Shown piece by piece: positions 1 to 6,823 of a stretch of DNA of 49,198 bases. Numbering within the stretch: position 1 is the first letter of the stretch; every line of letters begins with the position of its first letter. Both the position numbers and the translations under genes were made by a program. This DNA comes from Gracilibacillus oryzae (lineage in GTDB: Bacteria; Bacillota; Bacilli; Bacillales; Amphibacillaceae): contig NZ_ML762437.1 of NCBI RefSeq assembly GCF_009498735.1, forward strand, positions 1 through 49,198. The letters are read 5' to 3'. The notes beneath the pieces were generated by a model. It did not search any database. It was given only the letters and a program-made list of their open reading frames with translations, and had not been told where the DNA came from.

Positions 1-25
1 TTATCGTGGTTGAAAACATTGTATC

Positions 26-190
26 ATGAGGAAAGCTATAATGGCTTTTCTTTTTACACAATTATACTGGCTTAACCGAAAAAATTTCGTGAAGGCATTC
101 AGAAGGAGTCTGAGTGCCATGAGATTCGGAAAAAGTTTCGCCAAGGCATTCGAATACTCTCTCAATTCCATGACACAGCAAAAAATCACA
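26..190. repeat. degenerate ~51-nt repeat pair (array R0)
   Basis: Two related units are seen. The segment around 78-122 and the segment around 129-173 both contain a run of A, then TTTCG, then AAGGCATTC, and end near CCATGA; the TTTCG landmarks are 51 nt apart. The first unit holds the near-palindrome GGCATTCAG/CTGAGTGCC. Short overlapping open frames on both strands are by-products of the repeat. The spacing resembles the 52-nt arrays elsewhere in the window, so this may be a decayed or truncated member. Confidence 0.4.
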
Positions 191-209
191 GCTCATGGTA
201 TTCAGCATG

Positions 210-239
210 TTAACATTTCCTCATTTTTAGTGATATGAT
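210..239 (+). promoter_or_regulatory. putative sigma-A promoter of the AraC-type regulator
   Basis: TTAACA (210-215) and TATGAT (234-239) are separated by 18 bp. They lie about 50 bp upstream of the ATG at 291. The match is good but unsupported by any other evidence. Confidence 0.4.
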
Positions 240-290
240 GGAGACAAATACACGGAAAAAAGAAAGATCTGCAAAAAAGGAGATAATGTC

Positions 291-1145
291 ATGAATACCC
301 TTACACTCAAAAGTTATGAAATTGATCATGAGCTTTTTCGGATAAGGTATGTGAATGAGATGATGTTTAACAAAATGAATAAAACTCATTTTCATACAGG
401 TTATGAATTGTATTATCTGCTGGCAGGTGAGAAGCTTTTTTTCATCAATGATGAGTTGTTTTCCGCAAAAAAAGGCGATATGGTTGTGATCCATCCCTAT
501 GATCTGCACAAAACATCGAGTGTCAAAGGGGTAAAAGCAGAGCGAATTGTTGTTAATTTTAAGTGGAGCTTTATTAAGCAGCATGCCGACATAGAAGATA
601 TGGAAGAAGGTCAGTTCCAACAGATGCCTAACAAGCTGGGGATATCTGTAAAAGAACAATTGCAGGTAGAACGTATTCTGCATGAAATGGTGCGCGAGTG
701 TGAAGGTAAACCGCAGCAATACCGAGCATTCATTCAATCTTTGTTAATGATGCTATTGATCATTATTAACAGAAACAAAGTGAATGAAGGCACTGCCAGT
801 AAGGGTACGGCAAGCATGACAGACAACAAAATGTTAGAGGTGGCGTCTTATATCAGCAAAAATTATCAGCACAACCTTACATTGAAAGAGATTGCCAATC
901 AATATTATTTGAGTCCGAGTTATTTGAGCAGGACTTTTAAAAAAGTTACTGGCTTTAATGTGAGCGAATACATTCAGCTTGTCAGAATAAGAGAAGCTCA
1001 GAAATTGTTACGGGACACAGACCTGAAAATTATTGAGATTGCTGATTTCGTTGGTTTTGCGCAAATCGCCCATTTTAATAAAGTGTTTAAGAAGTTGACC
1101 AATACTTCTCCATTGAAATTCAGGCAGGCGGAGAAAACAAAATAA
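291..1145 (+). CDS. AraC family transcriptional regulator
   Basis: This 284-aa protein has the usual two-domain AraC build. Residues about 15-110 look like a cupin-type effector-binding domain (HFHTGYELYYLLAGE near the start). Residues about 185-280 form two helix-turn-helix motifs (LTLKEIANQYYLSPSYLSRTFKK and a second near IIEIADFVGFAQIAHFNKVF). The ATG at 291 follows a good AAGGAGA ribosome binding site. The gene downstream encodes a sugar-type solute-binding lipoprotein, and AraC regulators often control neighbouring sugar uptake genes, so that is the most likely target. This is an inference; the ligand cannot be read from the sequence. Confidence 0.9.
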   Translation: MNTLTLKSYEIDHELFRIRYVNEMMFNKMNKTHFHTGYELYYLLAGEKLFFINDELFSAKKGDMVVIHPYDLHKTSSVKGVKAERIVVNFKWSFIKQHADIEDMEEGQFQQMPNKLGISVKEQLQVERILHEMVRECEGKPQQYRAFIQSLLMMLLIIINRNKVNEGTASKGTASMTDNKMLEVASYISKNYQHNLTLKEIANQYYLSPSYLSRTFKKVTGFNVSEYIQLVRIREAQKLLRDTDLKIIEIADFVGFAQIAHFNKVFKKLTNTSPLKFRQAEKTK

Positions 1146-1148
1146 GAC

Positions 1149-1181
1149 AAAAAACACAAGCAAACCTGTTTGTGTTTTTTT
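1149..1181 (+). terminator. intrinsic terminator after the AraC-type gene
   Basis: The arms AAAAAACACAA and TTGTGTTTTTT enclose a short loop and run into a T tract. Confidence 0.8.
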
Positions 1182-1210
1182 AATGACAGATAAGAAAGCA
1201 TAAACGGAGA

Positions 1211-1329
1211 TGTCTAGCTCCAAGCGCCTGCCCCTCGAGGTCTTAAGCGATCCTGCTATGTGGCAAAGATCGCCACGTCGCAGTTTCGCTTAAGCTTGTC
1301 GGGGCAGAACGGGCGCTTTGCGCTTTTCT
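1211..1329. repeat. Bacillaceae-type structured palindromic repeat element
   Basis: The element folds back on itself through several nested arms: GCGCC (1224-1228) with GGGCGC (1311-1316), CTGCCCC (1228-1234) with GGGGCAG (1301-1307), and CTTAAGCGA (1242-1250) with TCGCTTAAG (1286-1294), plus an inner TGGC/GCCA pair. It starts with TGTCTAGCTCCA, which I recall as the start of a high-copy intergenic repeat in Bacillus and relatives. There is no coding content. Whether it acts as an RNA or as a small mobile element is unknown. Confidence 0.75.
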
Positions 1330-1413
1330 AAACAGGTGCAAAATAAGCAAAGGTACTCAGAATAGAGCATGATCGTATAAAGAATTATGAAGAAAGCTTT
1401 TATAAAATAAACT

Positions 1414-1427
1414 TGTAAACGCTTTCT
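1414..1427 (+). promoter_or_regulatory. cre box (CcpA operator)
   Basis: TGTAAACGCTTTCT matches the Bacillus cre consensus TGWAARCGYTWWCW at every position. It lies just downstream of a TATAAAAT -10-like box (1401-1408), near the expected transcription start and about 50 bp before the lipoprotein gene. That position implies carbon catabolite repression. Confidence 0.75.
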
Positions 1428-1474
1428 GAGAAAAGCTGATTAGAGAAATGAAAAACAAAAAAGGGTGTGAATGC

Positions 1475-2998
1475 ATGAGAAAATTAGTGTTTTTTCTATT
1501 TGTAAGTGTGTTTTGTTTGTTTTTGGTGGGGTGTAATGAAGAATCAGCATCCAATAACAGCGGGGAAGAAGCAGGTGGTGAAACAGAAACAGAAACAAAT
1601 GAATCAGGACAGTCAGAAGAACAGGAAGAACCTTTTGAATTATCTGTTATGTTAAATTTGCATACACCAGAAGTCCCGACTGACAAATTGGAAGTGCTGT
1701 TAGAAGAGGGATCAAATACAGAGCTGGATATTCAGTGGATTCCGGACGGCAACTATGAAGAAAGAGTGAATACAGCATTTTCTACCAATACATTGCCACA
1801 AGCATTTTTAGTTAAAACCGCTCAATTTGTACAATTTAAAGATGCAATCAGAGATGACCAGTTTTGGGAGATTGGCCCGTATTTAGAGGAATTCGAAAAC
1901 TTAAGTAAATTAAGAGAAGGAACATTGAAAAATTCGGAAGTGGATGGCAAATTATATTCCTTATACATGGGCCGTCCATTATCCAGATCAGGGCTGATTT
2001 ACCGTAAAGACTGGGCAGATAATTTAGGATTGGAGGCGCCAACAACAACGGATGAGTTTTATGAAATGCTGCGTGCCTTCACGGAAGATGACCCTGATGG
2101 AAACGGACAGGATGATACGATTGGATTAACGGACAGAGGAAATCTAGGCACATTTAACACAGTATCAACATGGTTTGGTACACCAAACAGATGGGGAGAA
2201 AAAGATGGCGAGCTCCTGCCTGAATTCATGTTCCCTGAATATAAACAAACATTGGATTTCTTCCGCGACATTCACAGCAATGGTTATATGAACAAAGATG
2301 CGCCTGTAACGAGTAAAACAGATCAGCAGGAAATGATGAAAAACGGAAAAGCTGGTGTCTATATTGGATCAATGCAGGACGTTCTTGGTATCAATAAAGA
2401 TGCAGAAGTCATTAATCCTGATGTGGAATTTGATGTGCACAACAATGTCGCAGGTCCGCATGGTGAATTTGGCGTCCGCTCGATCCCTGGTTATGGAAGT
2501 TTGATTATGTTCCCGAAAGCTGCGATTAAATCAGAAGAAGAATTAAAAAATGTATTATCATTTTTTGATTATCTGATGTCTCCAGAAGGTGCAAATCTAT
2601 TAATCTGGGGTGTGGAAGGCGAGCATTATGAAGTAGTCGACGGGAAAGCAAAAATATTGGATGAGGATAAACACGATCAGGAAATTAAGCCATATACTTC
2701 ATTCGAAATTGGAGAACCATCAACCAATGGCCGATATGAAGCATTTTATGATTATGCCCCAGCACAAAAAGCGATTGATCTATACAAAGATAATGATAAT
2801 TATGTAGTAGACGATCCAACCGTAGGACGTGAATCGGAAACATATACACAAAATGCAGGATCGCTTGACCAGATTATCACAGATGCAACGTATCAATATA
2901 TTCTTAGGGAAATTGACGAAGCAGGCTTTGATGCAGCGATTGAGGACTGGAAAGAAGCAGGCGGGAATGACGTGATTGAAGAGTATAATAATCAATAG
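1475..2998 (+). CDS. extracellular solute-binding lipoprotein (family 1, LplA-like)
   Basis: The product is a lipid-anchored substrate-binding protein of the ABC sugar/oligosaccharide importer type, about 507 aa. I prefer the ATG at 1475 over the in-frame ATG at 1448 because AAGGGTG precedes it at good spacing and it gives a clean signal peptide ending in the lipobox LVGC (Cys20). An acidic, Ser/Glu-rich linker follows, then the large two-lobed binding domain. The DDPDGNGQDDTIGLT segment resembles the EF-hand-like calcium loop common in LplA-type proteins. The permease and ATPase genes that normally accompany such proteins are absent, and a terminator follows directly. The cre box upstream predicts repression by preferred sugars. 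Confidence 0.85.
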   Translation: MRKLVFFLFVSVFCLFLVGCNEESASNNSGEEAGGETETETNESGQSEEQEEPFELSVMLNLHTPEVPTDKLEVLLEEGSNTELDIQWIPDGNYEERVNTAFSTNTLPQAFLVKTAQFVQFKDAIRDDQFWEIGPYLEEFENLSKLREGTLKNSEVDGKLYSLYMGRPLSRSGLIYRKDWADNLGLEAPTTTDEFYEMLRAFTEDDPDGNGQDDTIGLTDRGNLGTFNTVSTWFGTPNRWGEKDGELLPEFMFPEYKQTLDFFRDIHSNGYMNKDAPVTSKTDQQEMMKNGKAGVYIGSMQDVLGINKDAEVINPDVEFDVHNNVAGPHGEFGVRSIPGYGSLIMFPKAAIKSEEELKNVLSFFDYLMSPEGANLLIWGVEGEHYEVVDGKAKILDEDKHDQEIKPYTSFEIGEPSTNGRYEAFYDYAPAQKAIDLYKDNDNYVVDDPTVGRESETYTQNAGSLDQIITDATYQYILREIDEAGFDAAIEDWKEAGGNDVIEEYNNQ

Positions 2999-3040
2999 AT
3001 AGTTTGGAATAGTTCACATGGATTAGAGCTGTATTCCAAG

Positions 3041-3090
3041 ACAGAAAAGCTGGTCAGCCCTCACTAAGGGAAGATCAGCTTTTTTCTGTT
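3041..3090 (+). terminator. intrinsic terminator after the solute-binding protein gene
   Basis: ACAGAAAAGCTGGTC (3041-3055) pairs with GATCAGCTTTTTTCTGT (3073-3089), with an embedded T run. Confidence 0.75.
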
Positions 3091-3260
3091 ACCTTTTTAG
3101 TGGGAAAAATGGCTTCAAAATCCCCGCATGATGCGGAAAAAGACAAACTGTAACAAATTTCAAAAAAAATCTACTAAAATCTACTATTATCTTTCTATTT
3201 GAAGAAAAATATAGTAAAATTAAATCAGTTAATCATTTTAGAGAAAAGAAAGGGAAACGA

Positions 3261-4433
3261 ATGCGATATTCAGAGAAATACGCAAATCTAGCAAACGAAG
3301 AAAAACGAACAACTATCTGGTTTTTGTGGTTGTTTTACGGAATTTTCTTTCTTTATGATTTCTTTTATTTTTATCTATCAGTACATTTTACAGATAGCCT
3401 TTATAATGGGGAGAAGAGTAGTTTTCCAGTTTACATCGTCTTACTAATTTTAATTCCAATTATGATCTATCTCATTCGTAATGGCAAAACACAAAAGGTA
3501 AAATACTTACTTTTCTTTGTATTTACCACTGTGAATATTATTACAGAGATAATTTATTATTCGGGTAACGATGTTACATACAGAAGTGGAAATATAGCAG
3601 AAATTGTTATTGTTTTATTTTCTCCTATTTTTGTCAATATATCTTTCTTCTATCTGGTGTCAATAGGGACTCTAGTGAAGTATTTTATCGTTGGCCTGTT
3701 TTTATGGGAACCTGTAGCTATTTTGCCTGCTATCGTTACCATTATTTTGGTGATTGTGGCAAGTATTATTCTTTACCGCTTTATCGCATATGTAAGAGCA
3801 ATTGAAAAATCCTATGATAACCAGTTAGAAGGAATTGTAAAAGGGGTAATTGCAACACTGGAATTGAAGGACCCCTACACAAAAGGACATAGCGAGAGAG
3901 TCGCAGGATATGCAAGGTTACTAGCGAATTCTACCAAGCAATTTAAAGAGGAAGAATTAAAATCATTTTACTATGCATGTCTTTTACACGATGTTGGGAA
4001 AGTGCATATTCCTGATCATATTTTGACAAAAAAAGGCAGACTGACAGAAGAAGAATTTGAGATCATTAAAGAACATCCGACTGTCGGTGCAGAAGCTGTG
4101 CAAAATGTGGAAGGAATTGCTGAATATATAGATGTAATAGAGCATCACCACGAACGATGGGATGGCAATGGTTATCCCCACCGTTTACAAGGTGAACAAA
4201 TATCATTATTAACAAGGATTACTTCAGTGGCAGATGCGTTTGACGCGATGACATCCTCCAGATCTTATCGTGCAGCATTGCCATTAGAGGTGGCCTATCA
4301 ACGAATTGTTGATGGTAGCGGTACTCAATTTGACCCTGACATAGTAAAACAGTTTGTAGAAATCTATCCACAATGGGTCGAGTTTCATAATAAATATAAT
4401 AAGGATAGAGGTGAACTTAATGAAAATTCGTAA
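3261..4433 (+). CDS. membrane HD-GYP domain protein (putative cyclic-di-GMP phosphodiesterase)
   Basis: This 390-aa protein has about five or six hydrophobic segments (residues about 18-40, 55-72, 81-100, 112-133, 137-148 and 152-175), a short linker, and a cytoplasmic HD-GYP domain from about residue 185. The HD pair is at 243-244 (LLHDVGKVHIP), followed by HHERWDGNGYP with the GYP signature at 304-306 and the DAFDAM helix near 325. HD-GYP enzymes hydrolyse cyclic di-GMP. No known sensory domain is apparent, so the membrane part may itself sense a ligand. The last 14 nt overlap the start of a small peptide gene, which suggests translational coupling and a functional link to the peptide and the M50 protease downstream. 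Confidence 0.88.
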   Translation: MRYSEKYANLANEEKRTTIWFLWLFYGIFFLYDFFYFYLSVHFTDSLYNGEKSSFPVYIVLLILIPIMIYLIRNGKTQKVKYLLFFVFTTVNIITEIIYYSGNDVTYRSGNIAEIVIVLFSPIFVNISFFYLVSIGTLVKYFIVGLFLWEPVAILPAIVTIILVIVASIILYRFIAYVRAIEKSYDNQLEGIVKGVIATLELKDPYTKGHSERVAGYARLLANSTKQFKEEELKSFYYACLLHDVGKVHIPDHILTKKGRLTEEEFEIIKEHPTVGAEAVQNVEGIAEYIDVIEHHHERWDGNGYPHRLQGEQISLLTRITSVADAFDAMTSSRSYRAALPLEVAYQRIVDGSGTQFDPDIVKQFVEIYPQWVEFHNKYNKDRGELNENS

Positions 4434-4488
4434 ATTAAAAAAGACAAAGACAACTTGCTGGTGGTGCATTTTCGGAAGCTGGAAATAA
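4420..4488 (+). CDS. small basic peptide with CWWC core (candidate RiPP or pheromone precursor)
   Basis: This is a 22-codon gene with an excellent ribosome binding site (AGAGGTGA, about 6 nt before the ATG), overlapping the end of the HD-GYP gene in another frame. The first ten residues carry six Lys/Arg; the rest reads TTCWWCIFGSWK, with two Cys and three Trp. It has no hydrophobic signal peptide. The next gene encodes a PqqD-like domain fused to a membrane M50 protease, and PqqD-type domains bind leader peptides of ribosomally made, modified peptides. I infer that this peptide is the substrate. The alternative is that it is an attenuator leader peptide, because a hairpin follows 9 nt after its stop codon. 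I do not recognise the family. Confidence 0.6.
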   Translation: MKIRKLKKTKTTCWWCIFGSWK

Positions 4489-4497
4489 GTTGTCGCA

Positions 4498-4522
4498 GGT
4501 AGTTTCCGAACTACCTTTTTTT
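4498..4522 (+). terminator. terminator or attenuator between peptide and M50 protease genes
   Basis: GGTAGTT (4498-4504) and AACTACC (4509-4515) form a perfect stem with loop TCCG, followed by seven T. It sits between the peptide stop codon and the protease gene, so it would set the ratio of peptide to protease transcript. TTCCGAA (4504-4510), within the hairpin, can instead pair with TTCGGAA (4471-4477) inside the peptide gene. Confidence 0.8.
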
Positions 4523-4548
4523 ATGCAAATAATCAGTAGGTGATACAA

Positions 4549-5730
4549 ATGATTTCACATAATTCTAATATAACCCTCTATCCACTCACAATACGACAAG
4601 ACAAAAAGCATTATATTGTAGAAGACAAAACTTCTGGTGAATTTTTCGAAATGCCGAAAATTTGTATTGATGCCATTGAATTAATCAATGACAAGGTGCC
4701 GCTAGAGGAAATCGAAAAAACACTTCAGGCGAAGTATCCGGAAGAAGAAGTGGATATTCTGGAATTTGCCGAACAGCTGCTTGATTTTGGTTTGGTAAAA
4801 GAGATTGACGGAGAAGAAGTGAAACAAGAGAAATCCAATGCTGCTGCCCAAGGGTTTTCCTGGCTGCCGGCAAATGTTGGACGCTTCTTTTTTCATCGTG
4901 GAACAAAGATCATCCTATTTCTTGTTATTTTAATGAATATATTTTATATGATCATGAAGCCGGACTTTTTCCCGAACTACCAGGATATATTTGTTTTTGA
5001 CTCGATTGTCTTGAGTGTACTTTTTTATATGTTTATTTCTCTGTTCCTCATTCTCATCCACGAATTTGGGCATATTCTCGCAATAAGGGCACACAACCTT
5101 CCGACAAAATTAGAGGTGGGCCATCGTCTTTATTTGCTGGTAGTGTTTGAGACAGATATGACTGCTGGCTGGAAGCTGAAGCCAAAAGAGCGCAACCTTT
5201 TATATTTAGGCGGCATTTATTTTGACCAGTGGATTGTAGCCATTGTCCTTACTCTGAAATTCTTCCTGCCGATAGATGGGACGTTTGTTGATGCTGTTTT
5301 ATCGCTTATTGTGCTGGACATTTTTATCAAAACAATCTATCAATGCTGTTTTTATATGAAAACAGATTTATATTATCTGTTTGAAAATATCACAGGCTGC
5401 TATAACATTATGGAAAATAGCCAGCGCTTATTCAGCAGATGGCTGCCATTTGTGAAAACAGACAATAAGACAGAAGCATATGAAGAAGAAAAAGTATACG
5501 TCCGATTATATGCCGTATTCTACGTATTAGGGATCTCCGTTACACTGGCCTTATTCGCTTTTTATATGGTACCACAATTCTTTTTTGTCTTTTCCAGACT
5601 GATTCCTGCACTGATCTCACCATCTGGAAACCCGTACTTCTGGGATGCAGTTGTCTTTTTATTGCAACTATTAATTATGATTGGATTATTGCTGTATACA
5701 TGGACGAAATCGCATAGCAATAAGGAATAA
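4549..5730 (+). CDS. PqqD-like domain fused to membrane M50 (site-2-type) metalloprotease
   Basis: I choose the ATG at 4549 (393 aa) because AGGTGAT lies 6 nt upstream; an in-frame GTG at 4540 is the alternative. Residues about 5-95 resemble PqqD, a small winged-helix domain that binds precursor peptides. Several membrane segments follow, with the zinc motif HEFGH at 171-175 inside a hydrophobic helix and a later MKTDLYYLFEN segment whose Asp273 is the likely third ligand. The fold resembles YydH-type M50 proteases found beside modified-peptide genes. I infer that it processes and/or exports the upstream CWWC peptide. No radical SAM or other modifying enzyme is adjacent, and a strong terminator follows. 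Confidence 0.8.
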   Translation: MISHNSNITLYPLTIRQDKKHYIVEDKTSGEFFEMPKICIDAIELINDKVPLEEIEKTLQAKYPEEEVDILEFAEQLLDFGLVKEIDGEEVKQEKSNAAAQGFSWLPANVGRFFFHRGTKIILFLVILMNIFYMIMKPDFFPNYQDIFVFDSIVLSVLFYMFISLFLILIHEFGHILAIRAHNLPTKLEVGHRLYLLVVFETDMTAGWKLKPKERNLLYLGGIYFDQWIVAIVLTLKFFLPIDGTFVDAVLSLIVLDIFIKTIYQCCFYMKTDLYYLFENITGCYNIMENSQRLFSRWLPFVKTDNKTEAYEEEKVYVRLYAVFYVLGISVTLALFAFYMVPQFFFVFSRLIPALISPSGNPYFWDAVVFLLQLLIMIGLLLYTWTKSHSNKE

Positions 5731-5736
5731 TTCATT

Positions 5737-5779
5737 AACAAAATGCTTTGCAGAGCGACTTCTGCAAGGCATTTTTGTT
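5737..5779 (+). terminator. intrinsic terminator after the M50 protease gene
   Basis: AACAAAATGCTTTGCAG pairs with CTGCAAGGCATTTTTGTT (one bulge or mismatch), giving a long stem that ends in a T-rich arm. Confidence 0.85.
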
Positions 5780-5821
5780 ATCAAAATGAAACCTAACTTG
5801 GCTCTGTTCGTCTATAGAAGT

Positions 5822-5971
5822 GAGTGTTCAAAAAATCAGCAAATTTGAAGCAAGAAGGTCGAGGCGGTGCAGTGAGGAGCATCGGAACGTATTGTTTGAA
5901 TACGTGAGAAGCGGACTCACAAACCAACGAAGAGATTCGCTGCTTATCATTTGGTGACTTTTTGAACATCC
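5822..5971. repeat. dispersed inverted-repeat element, full copy (A)
   Basis: A ~150-nt non-coding element. Its ends are inverted copies: GTGTTCAAAAAATCAGCAAAT at the left and ATTTGGTGACTTTTTGAACA at the right. The interior includes AACGTATT/AATACGT pairing. A much shorter relative sits at 25053-25097. I recall similar elements scattered in Bacillaceae genomes. It looks like a small non-autonomous mobile element or a structured RNA; nothing in the window identifies a transposase for it. Confidence 0.7.
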
Positions 5972-6002
5972 TTTTTAAGTAAAGATAATAAAGGATGATA
6001 AT

Positions 6003-6794
6003 ATGAAAAAATTCCTGACAATATTGGGCATCATGCTATTTCTAACAGCTTGTGGAACAAGTGAAAATACTCCGGCAATTGATCAAGAGGAAGCTTACCA
6101 ATTTCATCATCAAGAGGATGGAATGGAGCTTACGGCGGAGATTACAGTTGGTGAAACAATCAAGGTAAGTGCAGCCTTGGAGAATGTAAGTGATCAGCCA
6201 ATCATTTATAATGGAAGGTGCGGCATACCTTTTCAGATTTTTGTGCAAATGAATGGCAGCAATGCAACGCTTCAAAATAAGAAGCAAACCGCACCAAAAG
6301 AATGTACAGATATCTTTGATCCTAATGATTTAGAAGAATTTGCGGCAGGTGAGACAATAGAGAAGAATGTTTCCTATATTAGAAAATTTTCACTTCATGG
6401 GGAAAATCTCCAGGCTCACAACGGAGAGTATAAGATCCATTTTTTCTTCCATTCCCATGATGGAGATAACATCACAGCTGACTATCCATTTACATTAATA
6501 AACCAGGATGAGCCGGATATCTTAACAATCGAACAAGCGAAAGCAATGGCATTAGAATATGAAAAAACAGCAGAGTGGTATGAAAAACAGCAAGAAAAAG
6601 GATTAACGATAAAAGCAGAGGAAGCGATTTTGTCATCAAGCGGCTGGCATCTGCCATTTCAGGCGATGGATGATACATTTGTTCACAGAGTCATTGTTGG
6701 CGTCAATTATGAATCTGGTAAAATTGTAGATTATCATACCGAAAAGATAGAACGAAAATATTGGGAGGATGCGACAAGCACAACCCAGGATTAA
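6003..6794 (+). CDS. lipoprotein with BsuPI-like beta domain and PepSY-like C-terminus
   Basis: This 263-aa protein begins with a signal peptide and lipobox LTAC (Cys17), so it should be anchored outside the membrane. Residues about 30-170 form a beta-rich region with LENVSDQPIIYNGRCG, similar in style to BsuPI/immunoglobulin-like proteinase inhibitor domains. The C-terminal part (LTIEQAKAMALEYEKT, then a GVNYESGKIVDY segment) resembles a PepSY-like module. Both domain calls are by eye. It is followed by the helicase gene after 29 nt, and no function is evident. Confidence 0.7.
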   Translation: MKKFLTILGIMLFLTACGTSENTPAIDQEEAYQFHHQEDGMELTAEITVGETIKVSAALENVSDQPIIYNGRCGIPFQIFVQMNGSNATLQNKKQTAPKECTDIFDPNDLEEFAAGETIEKNVSYIRKFSLHGENLQAHNGEYKIHFFFHSHDGDNITADYPFTLINQDEPDILTIEQAKAMALEYEKTAEWYEKQQEKGLTIKAEEAILSSSGWHLPFQAMDDTFVHRVIVGVNYESGKIVDYHTEKIERKYWEDATSTTQD

Positions 6795-6823
6795 AACAGC
6801 TGGCTAGAAAGTGAGGTTTTCCA

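Noticed and set aside
210-737. 175-codon minus-strand frame over the AraC-type gene
   Set aside because: It is antisense to a strong AraC regulator; its Phe/His/Leu-rich translation has no family resemblance and no start signal.
4420-4488. Streptide-type KxxxW cyclised peptide
   Set aside because: The peptide contains Lys-Thr-Thr-Cys-Trp, which fits KxxxW formally, but no radical SAM enzyme is encoded nearby, so I do not claim this chemistry.
5822-5971. Insertion sequence
   Set aside because: The inverted ends are present, but the 150-nt interior has no coding capacity, so it is at most a non-autonomous element.
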